Shown here piece after piece: positions 8,271 to 25,418 of a DNA stretch of 64,000 nt; within the stretch, counting starts at the first letter, position 1; each line of letters begins with the position of its first letter. The notes beneath the pieces were generated by a model. The model was not told the DNA's origin. It did not search any database and saw nothing but the letters and a program-made list of their open reading frames with translations. The stretch is from Dinoroseobacter shibae DFL 12 = DSM 16493 (lineage in GTDB: Bacteria > Pseudomonadota > Alphaproteobacteria > Rhodobacterales > Rhodobacteraceae): assembly GCF_000018145.1 (NCBI RefSeq), contig NC_009952.1:248001-312000 (forward strand), written 5' to 3'. The translations under genes were made by a program, and so were the position numbers.

Positions 8271-8471
8271 ATGGCCATCACCAATCCTTTCCAGTTCCTG
8301 CAGCAGGTGCGCGCCGAGGTCAGCAAGGTGACCTGGCCAACCCGCAAGGAGGTCATGGTCACGTCCCTGATGGTGTTCGCCATGGCGATCCTGACGGCGA
8401 TCTTCTTCTTCTTCGTGGACTGGATGATCCGGACCGGCCTGCAGTTCGTGCTGAACTTCTTCGGCGGCTGA
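8271..8471 (+). CDS. secE: Preprotein translocase subunit SecE (66 aa)
   Basis: Small single-span subunit that stabilises SecY in the SecYEG channel. The conserved amphipathic start (FQFLQQVRAEVSKVTWPTRK) leads into one membrane helix (MVFAMAILTAIFFFFVDW), the minimal alphaproteobacterial form. The position directly before nusG is the standard bacterial order. The start is the ATG at 8271; an out-of-frame ATG lies 10 bases upstream. Confidence 0.95.
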   Translation: MAITNPFQFLQQVRAEVSKVTWPTRKEVMVTSLMVFAMAILTAIFFFFVDWMIRTGLQFVLNFFGG

Positions 8472-8561
8472 CGCGGGCTTTCCGCCCGGGCGGTTGCGCG
8501 GGTTCTAAAGCGGTTGAAATCCCCCCTGTTCGGCGTTACACGCCCCACCATCCCAACCCGT

Positions 8562-8594
8562 AGCGTGCGTCGATTCGAGCCGCACGCTGCTTTT
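8562..8594 (+). terminator. Hairpin with T-run between secE and nusG
   Basis: Perfect 8-bp stem AGCGTGCG/CGCACGCT with an 11-base loop, followed by GCTTTTC. It could be a partial terminator, leaving nusG at a different level from secE. Confidence 0.45.
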
Positions 8595-8672
8595 CATTTG
8601 GGGTGACACAACCGGAATGAGGCGGGGGCGCGCGCCCGCGCACTGCGCCCGAGGGGCAAGGAAGCGAACACA

Positions 8673-9206
8673 ATGGCCAAACGGTGGTACTCTGTCAGCG
8701 TCCTCTCGAATTTCGAGAAGAAGATCGCCGAGCAGATCAAGCACGCCGTCGCAGAGGCAGGGCTTGAGGACGACATCGAAGAGGTGCTCGTCCCGACCGA
8801 AGAGGTCATCGAGGTCCGCCGCGGCAAGAAGGTCACCGCCGAGCGCCGCTTCATGCCCGGCTATGTGCTGGTGCGGATGGAGATGACCGACCAGGGCTAT
8901 CACCTGATCAACTCGATCAACCGGGTCACCGGGTTTCTCGGCCCCCAGGGTCGGCCCATGGCCATGCGCGATGACGAGGTGAACCAGATCCTGAACCGGG
9001 TCGAGGAAGGCCAGGAGGCGCCGCGCAGCCTGATCACCTTCGACATCGGCGAACAGGTCAACGTGACCGACGGACCCTTCGAGGGCTTCTCGGGCAGCGT
9101 CGAGGAAGTGGACGACGACAACAACCGTCTGAAGGTGACGGTATCGATCTTCGGCCGGGCGACCCCGGTCGAACTGGAATTCACGCAGGTCACCAAGACG
9201 TCCTGA
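8673..9206 (+). CDS. nusG: Transcription termination/antitermination protein NusG (177 aa)
   Basis: Elongation factor that binds RNA polymerase, and through its KOW domain can contact Rho or ribosomal protein S10. The N-terminal NGN domain starts [20 protein letters not shown] and includes [13 protein letters not shown]. The C-terminal KOW segment is [19 protein letters not shown]. Length is normal. A ribosome site of the AAGGAAG type precedes the ATG. It lies between secE and rplK, as is usual. Confidence 0.97.
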   Translation: MAKRWYSVSVLSNFEKKIAEQIKHAVAEAGLEDDIEEVLVPTEEVIEVRRGKKVTAERRFMPGYVLVRMEMTDQGYHLINSINRVTGFLGPQGRPMAMRDDEVNQILNRVEEGQEAPRSLITFDIGEQVNVTDGPFEGFSGSVEEVDDDNNRLKVTVSIFGRATPVELEFTQVTKTS

Positions 9207-9227
9207 GTGATGAGACGTGGGAGGCGG

Positions 9228-9245
9228 CGGTCACGCGTGACCGCA
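9228..9245 (+). other. 18-bp perfect palindrome upstream of rplK
   Basis: GCGGTCACGCGTGACCGC lies in the 103-base nusG-rplK spacer. As RNA it folds to a short tight hairpin (7-bp stem, CGCG loop). It has no T-run, so it is not a normal terminator. It may be a protein-binding or processing element of the L11-L1 leader. Confidence 0.5.
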
Positions 9246-9309
9246 CCGGACCACGAGCACCCCTGTCCGGCCGCCGCGGCGGTTCGGATGCTGTAAAAGG
9301 AGAGGCCAG

Positions 9310-9735
9310 ATGGCCAAGAAACTCGCAGGCACGATGAAGCTGCAAGTGCCCGCCGGACAAGCGAACCCGTCCCCCCCCGTGGGCCCGGCACTGGGTCAGC
9401 GCGGCATCAACATCATGGAATTCTGCAAGGCGTTCAACGCCAAGACGCAGGACATGGAGCCCGGCGCGCCGTGCCCGACCGTGATCACCTATTACCAGGA
9501 CAAGTCCTTCACGATGGAAATCAAGACGCCGCCGGCGGCTTATTACCTCAAGAAGGCCGCGAAGGTGAAATCCGGGGCCAGCACCCCGTCGCGCCAGACC
9601 GTCGGCACGGTGACCGTCGCGCAGGTGCGCGAGATCGCCGAAGCGAAGATGAGAGATCTGAACGCCAACGACATCGAAGGCGCGATGAAGATCGTTCTGG
9701 GCTCTGCCCGCTCCATGGGCATCGAGGTGAAGTAA
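9310..9735 (+). CDS. rplK: 50S ribosomal protein L11 (141 aa)
   Basis: Binds 23S rRNA at the GTPase-associated centre and is needed for factor-stimulated GTP hydrolysis and the stringent response. The N-terminus [20 protein letters not shown] and the central [20 protein letters not shown] are family hallmarks. An AAAAGGAGAG ribosome site precedes the ATG. One base separates its stop codon from the start of rplA, so the two are translated together. Confidence 0.98.
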   Translation: MAKKLAGTMKLQVPAGQANPSPPVGPALGQRGINIMEFCKAFNAKTQDMEPGAPCPTVITYYQDKSFTMEIKTPPAAYYLKKAAKVKSGASTPSRQTVGTVTVAQVREIAEAKMRDLNANDIEGAMKIVLGSARSMGIEVK

Positions 9736-9736
9736 G

Positions 9737-10435
9737 ATGGCAAAGCTTGGAAAACGCACCCGCGCCGCGCGCGAGGCCGTGGCCGGCAAGTCCGACCTGA
9801 CCGTGGAAGAAGCCGTCGCCCTGATCAAGGCCAACGCGACCTCGAAATTCGACGAGACCGTCGAGATCGCCATGTGCCTGGGCGTCGACCCGCGCCATGC
9901 GGACCAGATGGTGCGCGGTGTGGTCAGCCTGCCGAACGGCACGGGCAAGACCGTGCGCGTGGCTGTCTTCGCCCGTGGCCCCAAGGCCGAGGAAGCGCAG
10001 GCGGCCGGCGCGGATATCGTGGGCGCCGAGGACCTGATGGAGACGATCCAGTCCGGCAAGATCGAGTTCGACCGCTGCATCGCGACCCCGGACATGATGC
10101 CGATCGTCGGACGCCTGGGCAAGATCCTGGGCCCGCGGAACCTGATGCCGAACCCCAAGGTCGGCACCGTGACCATGGACGTCAAGGCCGCCGTGGAAGC
10201 CGCCAAGGGCGGGGAAGTGCAATTCAAGGCCGAGAAGGCCGGTGTGGTGCATGCCGGCGTCGGCAAGGCCTCTTTCGACGAGGCCAAGCTGGTCGAGAAC
10301 GTGCGCGCCTTCGTGGACGCGGTCTCCAAGGCCAAGCCGTCGGGTGCCAAGGGGTCCTACATGAAGAAGATCGCGCTCAGCTCCACCATGGGCCCGGGCG
10401 TGACGGTCGCCGTGGACAGTGCAACGGGCAACTGA
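9737..10435 (+). CDS. rplA: 50S ribosomal protein L1 (232 aa)
   Basis: Binds the L1 stalk of 23S rRNA; in many bacteria free L1 represses its own L11-L1 mRNA. Recognised by [38 protein letters not shown] and [18 protein letters not shown]. Length is typical. It ends the rplKA unit: a strong terminator follows, so rplJ-rplL must be transcribed from a separate promoter here. Confidence 0.98.
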   Translation: MAKLGKRTRAAREAVAGKSDLTVEEAVALIKANATSKFDETVEIAMCLGVDPRHADQMVRGVVSLPNGTGKTVRVAVFARGPKAEEAQAAGADIVGAEDLMETIQSGKIEFDRCIATPDMMPIVGRLGKILGPRNLMPNPKVGTVTMDVKAAVEAAKGGEVQFKAEKAGVVHAGVGKASFDEAKLVENVRAFVDAVSKAKPSGAKGSYMKKIALSSTMGPGVTVAVDSATGN

Positions 10436-10457
10436 GCCTTGTGATGATGCGGAATTC

Positions 10458-10482
10458 GGGCGGCCTTCGGGTCGCCCTTTTT
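10458..10482 (+). terminator. Rho-independent terminator after rplA
   Basis: Stem GGGCGGCC/GGTCGCCC (one G-U pair) closed by a TTCG tetraloop and followed by five T. Confidence 0.9.
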
Positions 10483-10787
10483 CGTGGGTTGGCTGCGGTT
10501 TGCGCAGGTGCACGTGAAACCCGACAGAGCACATCCCACCGGAATGCCGGATACCGCCGCCACAGGGGGTGACCTGAGTGTCGCCCCCATGCCGAGGGCG
10601 AGCACAACGATTCGGATCGACCAGCAGCCCCATTCACGCCAATCGCGCAACGAAGCCGCGCCTTTACAGGCATTGTTCTGAAAGACCTGCCATCCGCGAT
10701 CCTTGGGGGCCGTTTCGTGCGACATCTTGCATCGCGCAAATGAAGATGGTAACTATTTCGTTAATACTAGTGTGAAAGGTAACGAGA
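10483..10787 (+). other. Non-coding stretch upstream of the VPLPA-CTERM gene
   Basis: About 305 bases with no convincing gene. One hairpin is clear: GGGGGTGAC (10565-10573) pairs with GTCGCCCCC (10580-10588). The last 60 bases are AT-richer and probably hold the promoter of the next gene, but I could not settle on one -35/-10 pair. Confidence 0.5.
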
Positions 10788-11516
10788 ATGCGAGTATTTG
10801 GAAAAGCGGGCATCGCCGCTGCGTCAACCCTGGCCTTTGCGGCTTTCATGGCGACCGGCGCGGCAGCTGCCCCAGTGACCCTATTCAAACAGAACAACGG
10901 CGACACGTTCAACGGCGGTGGGAACCTGCATGTGAACGTCGCCAGCCCGACGGCCAATGCCATGGCGGGCGGCTTCCGGCTCAAGGATGGGGACGACAAC
11001 GCGTTCGTGGCGTGGTGCCTGGACATCATGAACGATCTGGCCATCCCGGCCGGTGGCCAGCAGTACAACACCACCACGGCGCCGTTCACCAATACCACCG
11101 GCGCCCTGGATCCGGTGACCCTGGCGAATGTCGAAGGTCTCTTCGAGACGGCGTACAGCTCGGTCGACATCACCGACAATGCGCAGTCGGCGGGCTTTCA
11201 ACTGGCGCTTTGGGAAGTGCTGTATGAAACGGATGCCTCCTTCGATCTGACCGCGGGTACGTTCAGCCAATCGAAGTCCGGAAGCGCACAGGACGATGCC
11301 GAAGCGGCTGCGAACAGCTACCTCGCGTTGCTGGCAGGCGGGGTCGTGACGCAGGGCTACAACTTCACCTACTACGAATCCGGAACGACGGGCACTGGCG
11401 ATCAACTGAGCCAGAACCTCGTCTCCGTGGCGCCGGTGCCGCTCCCGGCTGCGGCCTGGATGCTGGGTCTCGGTCTTGCAGGGCTCTACGGGGCGCGGCG
11501 CCGCCGGAAAGCCTGA
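10788..11516 (+). CDS. VPLPA-CTERM sorting-domain exported protein (242 aa)
   Basis: Secreted protein of unknown function with a short C-terminal sorting tail. A signal peptide (residues 1-27, ending GAAAA) leads a body rich in Asn, Thr and Gly. The C-terminus has the tripartite signal VPLPAAAWMLGLGLAGLY followed by a basic cluster (GARRRRKA). VPLPA-CTERM is a PEP-CTERM-like tail common in Rhodobacteraceae, thought to be processed by an exosortase-type enzyme; none is encoded here. The body contains conserved-looking WCLDIMND and AGFQLALWEVLYE, but I recognise no catalytic domain. It has its own terminator and lies between rplA and rplJ. Confidence 0.88.
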   Translation: MRVFGKAGIAAASTLAFAAFMATGAAAAPVTLFKQNNGDTFNGGGNLHVNVASPTANAMAGGFRLKDGDDNAFVAWCLDIMNDLAIPAGGQQYNTTTAPFTNTTGALDPVTLANVEGLFETAYSSVDITDNAQSAGFQLALWEVLYETDASFDLTAGTFSQSKSGSAQDDAEAAANSYLALLAGGVVTQGYNFTYYESGTTGTGDQLSQNLVSVAPVPLPAAAWMLGLGLAGLYGARRRRKA

Positions 11517-11542
11517 CCAATCTCGATCCGCGAAGATCGACA

Positions 11543-11565
11543 GGGCGGCCTGCGGGCCGCCCTTT
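11543..11565 (+). terminator. Rho-independent terminator after the VPLPA-CTERM gene
   Basis: Perfect 8-bp stem GGGCGGCC/GGCCGCCC with TGCG loop, followed by TTT. Confidence 0.8.
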
Positions 11566-11643
11566 CGCATGAGCGCCTTGACCGGGCTTTACGTGATCGT
11601 TCGGCTCGCTAGCTGATGCAGCGACAGCGAGGAAAGACCGATC

Positions 11644-12429
11644 ATGCGCACACCCTTTCCGGATCGGGCCCGTCCTGCGCGGGCCGGGCTCCGGCGCTCC
11701 TTCGACATCTATTACCGTGACCGGGCCCGCACGTTGCGTATGGATCGGTTGAACGCGGAATGCGTGGCACCCGGCGGGCTGGTTTTCGACATCGGGGCCC
11801 ATGTCGGGGACCGGACGGGCAGTTTCCTGCGGCTTGGGGCCCAAGTCGTGGCATTGGAGCCGCAGCCCATGGCGTTCCGGGCCGTGCAACGGCTCTACGG
11901 GCGGTGTCCGCGTGCGACCCTATATGCGGTGGCTGCGGGCGCGCGGGCAGGGGAGGTCGACCTGCTGCTGAACTCCGCCAACCCGACCGTCGCGACGATT
12001 GCGCCCGCGTTTCCGGCCGCCGCCAGCGGTGCACCCGGTTGGGAGGGGCAGGTCTGGGACGATCGGGTACGGGTGCCCGTGACCACCCTAGATGCGCTCA
12101 TCGCGGCCCATGGCGTGCCCGATTTCGTCAAGATCGACGTCGAGGGGCATGAGGCGGAGGTGCTGAACGGCCTTTCGGTGGCGCTGCCCTGCGTTTCGTT
12201 CGAGGTGACGATGATCCAGCGGGATGTGGCGCTGGCCTGCCTTGCGCGGTTGGGTCGATTGGGCCGCTACGTGTTCAACCTGAGCCTGGGCGAGCGCCAC
12301 GCGCTGCATCTGCCGGAGTGGGTCGACGCTGCGACGATGGCGGCGCAGATCCTGGATCTGCCGGACGCGGCGAACTCGGGGGATGTTTACGCGCGCCTAT
12401 GGTCCGATCCGGACCCGGGGTGCGATTAA
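11644..12429 (+). CDS. FkbM family methyltransferase (261 aa)
   Basis: SAM-dependent methyltransferase-like protein. [16 protein letters not shown] is the SAM-binding motif I, VVALEPQP follows as motif II, and DFVKIDVEGHEAEVL is the FkbM signature. FkbM enzymes O-methylate polyketides, sugars or other small molecules, so the substrate cannot be named. The ATG at 11644 is preceded by GAGGAAAG. It is flanked by a VPLPA-CTERM gene and a Hint-domain gene; all three interrupt the rplA-rplJ junction. A role in surface glycan modification is possible but is inference. Confidence 0.85.
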   Translation: MRTPFPDRARPARAGLRRSFDIYYRDRARTLRMDRLNAECVAPGGLVFDIGAHVGDRTGSFLRLGAQVVALEPQPMAFRAVQRLYGRCPRATLYAVAAGARAGEVDLLLNSANPTVATIAPAFPAAASGAPGWEGQVWDDRVRVPVTTLDALIAAHGVPDFVKIDVEGHEAEVLNGLSVALPCVSFEVTMIQRDVALACLARLGRLGRYVFNLSLGERHALHLPEWVDAATMAAQILDLPDAANSGDVYARLWSDPDPGCD

Positions 12430-12483
12430 CCGGGCTTTAGGGGCTGGCATGGCATCACGGTGACGTTCCCTACGAGTGCTCCC

Positions 12484-13542
12484 ATGTCCGTCTTCGAAGA
12501 CAAGATCAATGATTACAGCAATGGTGCCCAGGGCACCCTGACCACGCCATCGGGGCAGAGCGTGGGCTATACCGTGTCCTCCAGTGCCAACACGATGGAT
12601 TGGGGGGTTATCGACGACGGCGCGCAGGTGGCGCAAAGCGGCGGTTTCGTCGAAGTGACCTTCGACGTGGCGGTGCAGAACGCGGCGATCCACATCTCGA
12701 GTTCGAATGTCGGGGAGGATTACGTGGTGGAGGTGGATGGCCAGCCCACGGATCTGAACGCGATGATCGCGGCGGGGCAGGCGACGTTCCACAATTTCGG
12801 CGGCAATCAGATCATCAATCCGGATGGGGGGCTGACCGCGACGGGCAGTTACACCACCATGGATGCCGCGGTGCTGCAGTTCCATGTGCCGATCACCAGT
12901 GTGAAGGTATCGGGCGATGGCTCCGGCGGCGGATGGGATGTTTATGACATCGGCTTCGCGGGCGCGTCGCTGCCGTGCTTCCGGGCGGGCACGCGGATCG
13001 TCACGCCGAAGGGGGCCGTTCCGGTGGAATCCCTGCGCCCGGGCGACGAGGTGCTGACACTGGATCACGAAGTGCAGACGGTGCTTTGGGCCGGGGCGCG
13101 GCAGGTGTCGCTCGCGGAGCAGATCGCCAATGCCAGGCTGCGGCCGGTTCGGATCGCGGCGGGGGCGCTGGGGCCGGGATGCCCGGCGCGACCCTTGTGG
13201 CTGTCGCGGCAGCATCGCGTGCTGCTGACGCGGGCGGATGGTGCGGAGTGCCTCGTGCCCGTGGCGAAACTGCTGGGGTGTGCGGGGGTGGAGGTTGCGG
13301 GCCCCACCCGTCACATTTCCTATCACCACCTTCTCTTTGCGCAGCACGAAGTCCTGCAGGCGGAGGGGCTGGCCTGCGAAAGCCTGTTCTGGGGCGCGCG
13401 CAGTTTGCTGCTTTTCCCGGCGGCGGCACGGGCGGTTCCGGCGGGGGCGCGGGCGGAACTGGCCAAGATGACACCCGCGCGCCCCTTCATCGAACGCAGA
13501 TCCGCTCTGCGCGCCTGGCTGGAGCCGTCGCCCGTGGGCTGA
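12484..13542 (+). CDS. Hint-domain protein with beta-rich N-terminal region (352 aa)
   Basis: The C-terminal half carries a Hint_2-type module starting at LPCFRAGTRIVTPKGAVPVE, with PGDEVLTLDHEVQTVLWAG and WLSRQHRVLLTR. This family is abundant in Rhodobacteraceae and is related to the autoprocessing folds of hedgehog and inteins; the first Cys is present. The N-terminal ~160 residues are strand-rich (VEVTFDVAVQNAAIHISSS) and unassigned. No classical signal peptide is seen. The start is unclear: no good ribosome site is visible at this ATG or at an in-frame GTG at 12460. Self-cleavage is plausible but not shown. Confidence 0.8.
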   Translation: MSVFEDKINDYSNGAQGTLTTPSGQSVGYTVSSSANTMDWGVIDDGAQVAQSGGFVEVTFDVAVQNAAIHISSSNVGEDYVVEVDGQPTDLNAMIAAGQATFHNFGGNQIINPDGGLTATGSYTTMDAAVLQFHVPITSVKVSGDGSGGGWDVYDIGFAGASLPCFRAGTRIVTPKGAVPVESLRPGDEVLTLDHEVQTVLWAGARQVSLAEQIANARLRPVRIAAGALGPGCPARPLWLSRQHRVLLTRADGAECLVPVAKLLGCAGVEVAGPTRHISYHHLLFAQHEVLQAEGLACESLFWGARSLLLFPAAARAVPAGARAELAKMTPARPFIERRSALRAWLEPSPVG

Positions 13543-13689
13543 TCCCGCGGCGCGCGGCAGAACAGGGGTTGTTGCGGCCCGCGTTTCGGTCTATCCGGCA
13601 CCCGACGGGGCATGCGTGGATTCGCGGGCCCCGTTCGTCGTCCGAGACGGTGGGTTGCCTGCATGGCGATAATTCCTGCCTGAGACGGG

Positions 13690-13836
13690 ATCAGTCTTAC
13701 CATTCCAGAGTGCTCTGACCGTTGAGCGCCCCTGGTGGTCTTGGCCCCCGTTACTGGACCAAAACCGCCGGAGCGATCCGGTACAACTGAGCCGGGGACA
13801 CCGACATGTGCGGCGCCCCCAAATTGGAGTGGAACT
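13690..13836 (+). promoter_or_regulatory. Candidate L10 leader (rplJ-rplL autoregulatory region)
   Basis: The 294-base spacer before rplJ has no gene and must supply the promoter, because rplA is terminated. A GATAAT (13668-13673) could be a -10 element. Two hairpins follow: CAGAG-TG-CTCTG, and CCGGA/TCCGG at 13768-13781 closed by a GCGA (GNRA) tetraloop. The L10(L12) complex binds such leaders in many bacteria. I have not matched it to the known leader model. Confidence 0.4.
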
Positions 13837-14355
13837 GTGGATAGAGCCCAGAAAGAGAAATTGGTCGACGAGCTCGGCCAGATCTTCGAAAGCTCTGGCG
13901 TTGTGGTCGTTGCCCATTACGCAGGTCTCACGGTTGCCGAGATGCAGGACTTCCGGGCGCGCATGCGCGAAGCCGGGGGCTCCGTGCGTGTTGCCAAGAA
14001 CAGGCTCGCCAAAATCGCCCTGCAGGGCAAACCGAACGAAAAGATCGGTGAGCTGCTGACGGGTATGACGGTTCTCGCGTATTCCGAAGACCCCGTGGCT
14101 GCGGCCAAGGTTGCGGACGCGTATGCCAAGGACAACAGCAAGTACCAGATACTTGGTGGGGCCATGGGCGAGGACTATCTGGACCAGGCCGGTGTGAAAG
14201 CCGTGGCCTCGATGCCGTCGCGCGAAGAGCTTATCGCTCAGATCGCGTCCTGCATCGGTGCCCCCGCTTCGAACATCGCCGGTGCGATTGGCGCCCCTGC
14301 TTCGAACATCGCAAGCATCCTGTCGACCATCGAGGAAAAGGCCGAAGCGGCCTGA
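13837..14355 (+). CDS. rplJ: 50S ribosomal protein L10 (172 aa)
   Basis: Stalk-base protein that binds 23S rRNA and anchors L7/L12 dimers. The N-terminus [17 protein letters not shown] and [13 protein letters not shown] identify it. I chose the GTG at 13837 because GGAG lies 7 bases upstream and homologues begin here. The C-terminal part, which forms the L12-binding helix, carries an 11-residue tandem duplication (IGAPASNIA twice). It is followed by rplL in the same transcript and is probably feedback-regulated through its leader. Confidence 0.97.
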   Translation: MDRAQKEKLVDELGQIFESSGVVVVAHYAGLTVAEMQDFRARMREAGGSVRVAKNRLAKIALQGKPNEKIGELLTGMTVLAYSEDPVAAAKVADAYAKDNSKYQILGGAMGEDYLDQAGVKAVASMPSREELIAQIASCIGAPASNIAGAIGAPASNIASILSTIEEKAEAA

Positions 14356-14427
14356 TCCGCGATACGAGATTTGCGTGAGGATGATGCCTCGCGTTGGAAC
14401 ACACTTATACAGACGGAAAACAGTAAA

Positions 14428-14808
14428 ATGGCTGATCTGAAGAAACTCGCAGAAGAGATCGTGGGCCTCACGCTTCTCGAAGCACAAGAACTGAAAACCA
14501 TCCTCAAGGATGAGTACGGCATCGAGCCCGCCGCAGGCGGCGCCGTGATGATGGCCGGTCCTGCTGGCGGCGACGCTGGCGCGGCTGCCGAAGAGCAGAC
14601 CGAATTCGACGTGATCCTGAAGGCCGCTGGCGCCCAGAAGATCAACGTCATCAAAGAGGTCCGCGCGCTGACCGGTCTCGGCCTGAAAGAAGCCAAGGAG
14701 CTGGTCGAAGCCGGCGGCAAAGCCGTCAAGGAAGGCGTCGACAAGGCCGAAGCGGAAGAGATCAAGGGCAAGCTGGAAGCAGCTGGCGCCGAGGTCGAAC
14801 TCAAGTAA
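14428..14808 (+). CDS. rplL: 50S ribosomal protein L7/L12 (126 aa)
   Basis: Flexible stalk protein that recruits translation GTPases. An N-terminal dimerisation helix ([19 protein letters not shown]) is followed by an Ala/Gly hinge (residues ~38-55) and the C-terminal factor-binding domain ([20 protein letters not shown] and [20 protein letters not shown]). Length is typical. A clear terminator follows, so rpoBC is at least partly separated from rplJL. Confidence 0.98.
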   Translation: MADLKKLAEEIVGLTLLEAQELKTILKDEYGIEPAAGGAVMMAGPAGGDAGAAAEEQTEFDVILKAAGAQKINVIKEVRALTGLGLKEAKELVEAGGKAVKEGVDKAEAEEIKGKLEAAGAEVELK

Positions 14809-14833
14809 TTCGGACCTGTTCCGAATTATCAAA

Positions 14834-14860
14834 GGGTCGCGGTCTCCGCGGCCCTTTTTT
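14834..14860 (+). terminator. Rho-independent terminator after rplL
   Basis: Stem GGGTCGCGG/CCGCGGCCC (one G-U pair) with a 3-base loop and six T. Confidence 0.9.
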
Positions 14861-14965
14861 CGTGCGATCCGGCGCGGTTGCTTGGGCTTTTCGGGCCAGC
14901 AGGTGACAAGTGCGCGAAATTTTTGCAGGATCAGCTTATTCAAGATGCCGATTACGGGCCCAGAC

Positions 14966-16294
14966 ATGTTCAGACGGATTATCGCACCACTTCTTTGCTG
15001 GCTTGCCGTGTTAGCGGCCGCGCCCGCGCTCAGCCGGGATGTGCTGGCAACAGTCAATCGGGTCGAGATCACCGAGGGGCATTTCGAGATGTTCCTTCGG
15101 GGGCTGCCGCGGGACTACATCCGGGCGGAGTTGCGCCCTGCGCTTCTCGCGCACCTGATCGATCAACAGGTCCTGGCGGAGCGCATGGCTCCGAGGTTCG
15201 ACCCAGATGGGTATTATATCAGACTGAGGCAGGCCAAGGTCGCGGAGGCGTATCTGGGGGCCCGGTTTGATGCCATATCGGTGTCCGAGGACGACCTCGT
15301 TGACATGTACCTGAAGACCTACGGGCGGCTTGCGTGGTTTGACTTGACGGTTGCCACGCTTCCGAAACGGGACGCCGCACAGGCCTTCGCGCAGAGAGTT
15401 GCCCTGGGCAAGAGTTTTGCGGAGGCCGCGCGGGAGGCAGGTGCGGAGGCGTCTCTCTTCGAGGCGGACTGGCTGCGGCGAAAGGAATTGGATCCTGCAA
15501 TCCTGCGCGCGGCGGCGGTGTTGCACTCAGGTGGTGTTTCGGACCCTGTGAGAAGCCGGTCCGGCTGGCACGTGGTGCGGGCGGACATGATCTGGCACGC
15601 GCCCCCTTTCTTTGGGGTGCGCGACGAACTGACCAAGCTGGCGCGCTTCGAGCAGGTCCTCGAGGCGCTTCGGACCCAGTCGGACGCCCCGCAAGACCTG
15701 ATTTATCTGCTGGAAAACGAAACCCGGCGATTTCTGGCGGAAGCCGCATTGGCGGGCGGTGTGGGACATGGTCCGTTCGTTTGGCGGTCCTCGAAGCGAT
15801 ATCTCGAAGAGCATGGCGACCGCGTGGAGTACCTCGTGAGGCTCTCGGCTTTCCCGACGCGCGATGCGGCGCTGGATGCGGTGGACTATGTTCGAAACAG
15901 ACACCGGGCGACAGAAGGGTTCGAGCCGCAACCGGATTGGCGGCCGGTGGACGACCAAACCGCATGGGTCCGGCCCAGCACCCTTCCTGCATCTCTTATG
16001 CCGCCTGTTCTGGGCACGTCGTTCGGCCTCTGGCAGGGGCCTTACGAGGTTACGGGCAGGTACTATCTGATCATGGTGAACGATGTCCGTGGGGGACCAT
16101 CCTACACTTATGACGAACGTAGGCTCTACAGCGAGGACCCGCAGATGCGAAGCCCTGATATGTCCGATATCTGGCCCGACCTGCGTGAGAATGTTGACGT
16201 CATCCCGAGAAGCGAGCTTGCGCGTGTCGCGGACAGCGCAAAGCGCCTGCCGTTCCGGACGCTGCTGGAAGCCTATAATCTTCCGGGCGACTAG
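14966..16294 (+). CDS. SurA/PpiC-like periplasmic foldase-type protein (442 aa)
   Basis: Signal peptide (FRRIIAPLLCWLAVLAAAP, cleavage near ALS) followed by a SurA-N-like helical region (TVNRVEITEGHFEMFL and LLAHLIDQQVLAERM). A parvulin-like segment of about 90 residues follows, with RSRSGWHVVRADMIWHAPP near its end. The C-terminal ~200 residues are unassigned and contain a possible second, degenerate rotamase-like unit. The likely role is envelope protein folding, but the match is by pattern and prolyl-isomerase activity is uncertain. An in-frame ATG at 14945 is an alternative start. It separates rplL from rpoB. Confidence 0.65.
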   Translation: MFRRIIAPLLCWLAVLAAAPALSRDVLATVNRVEITEGHFEMFLRGLPRDYIRAELRPALLAHLIDQQVLAERMAPRFDPDGYYIRLRQAKVAEAYLGARFDAISVSEDDLVDMYLKTYGRLAWFDLTVATLPKRDAAQAFAQRVALGKSFAEAAREAGAEASLFEADWLRRKELDPAILRAAAVLHSGGVSDPVRSRSGWHVVRADMIWHAPPFFGVRDELTKLARFEQVLEALRTQSDAPQDLIYLLENETRRFLAEAALAGGVGHGPFVWRSSKRYLEEHGDRVEYLVRLSAFPTRDAALDAVDYVRNRHRATEGFEPQPDWRPVDDQTAWVRPSTLPASLMPPVLGTSFGLWQGPYEVTGRYYLIMVNDVRGGPSYTYDERRLYSEDPQMRSPDMSDIWPDLRENVDVIPRSELARVADSAKRLPFRTLLEAYNLPGD

Positions 16295-16786
16295 CGCGAG
16301 GGGACCGGAGCGCATTTTCCTTGGCACACCCGTTGCACTTGCGCCGTGCCTGACCTAGATACCCATTTCTGAGCGTGCGTCTGATTCGGGCGCTCTTAGG
16401 TGTTTTCGGCCCACAGGAGGAACCTGACCCCTCGAGATTGCCTCTGCCGCTCGCAGAAAGTCGCCGAACCACCACGCAAATGCAAGCGTTTGGTTGCACC
16501 GGCTATTTTCTACGATGGGCAAGTCGGGCTGACTAGCATTTCATGATCTGTCCCGCAGGGGGCAAACGACGCTGGGTTCGGGAGCTGTTCCGGGTCCGGC
16601 AAAACCTGTCTTGGCAAGCCGCTTGGGTGCTCGCGCACCGGCGAGCGGCTTTCCCAGATGAGGTTTCCGGTTCGGGCGCGCGCCAGTGGGACGGTGCGCA
16701 GGTATAGGACCGGTCGTCATCCGACCCGGCGCTGCCGGCCTTCTCCCGGGGCCAGCGGCACTGCGATGCAAGAGGAAATAGCGCGC
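16295..16786 (+). other. rpoB upstream region, non-coding
   Basis: About 490 bases with no convincing gene. It should hold the rpoBC promoter; weak candidates are TTGCAC with TAGATA near 16331-16359 and a TACGAT at 16511-16516. A long hairpin is annotated separately. The last 20 bases contain AGAGGAAA, the rpoB ribosome site. Confidence 0.5.
16616..16651 (+). promoter_or_regulatory. Composite hairpin in the rpoB leader
   Basis: Outer stem AAGCCGCT/AGCGGCTT (16616-16623 with 16644-16651) encloses GGTGC/GCACC (16626-16630 with 16635-16639) around a TCGC loop. TTCCC follows, not a full T-run. A candidate attenuator or protein-binding leader of rpoBC. Confidence 0.5.
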
Positions 16787-20923
<4,137 letters not shown>

Positions 20924-20930
20924 GCGCGAC

Positions 20931-25268
<4,338 letters not shown>

Positions 25269-25307
25269 TCCAAACCTCCGGCTGAGCCGGATGGCCGACG
25301 ACCCTTG

Positions 25308-25333
25308 CCCCCGCGCCCCGTGCGCGGGGGTTT
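25308..25333 (+). terminator. Rho-independent terminator after rpoC
   Basis: Perfect 8-bp stem CCCCCGCG/CGCGGGGG with a 7-base loop and TTT. Confidence 0.8.
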
Positions 25334-25418
25334 CTCGTTACGCCCGCGCCGGGCTTCGCCCCTTGCCAAAGCCGCGGCGAAGGCGCAGGTCTCGTGCATT
25401 CGAACCGAGTGACGCCCC

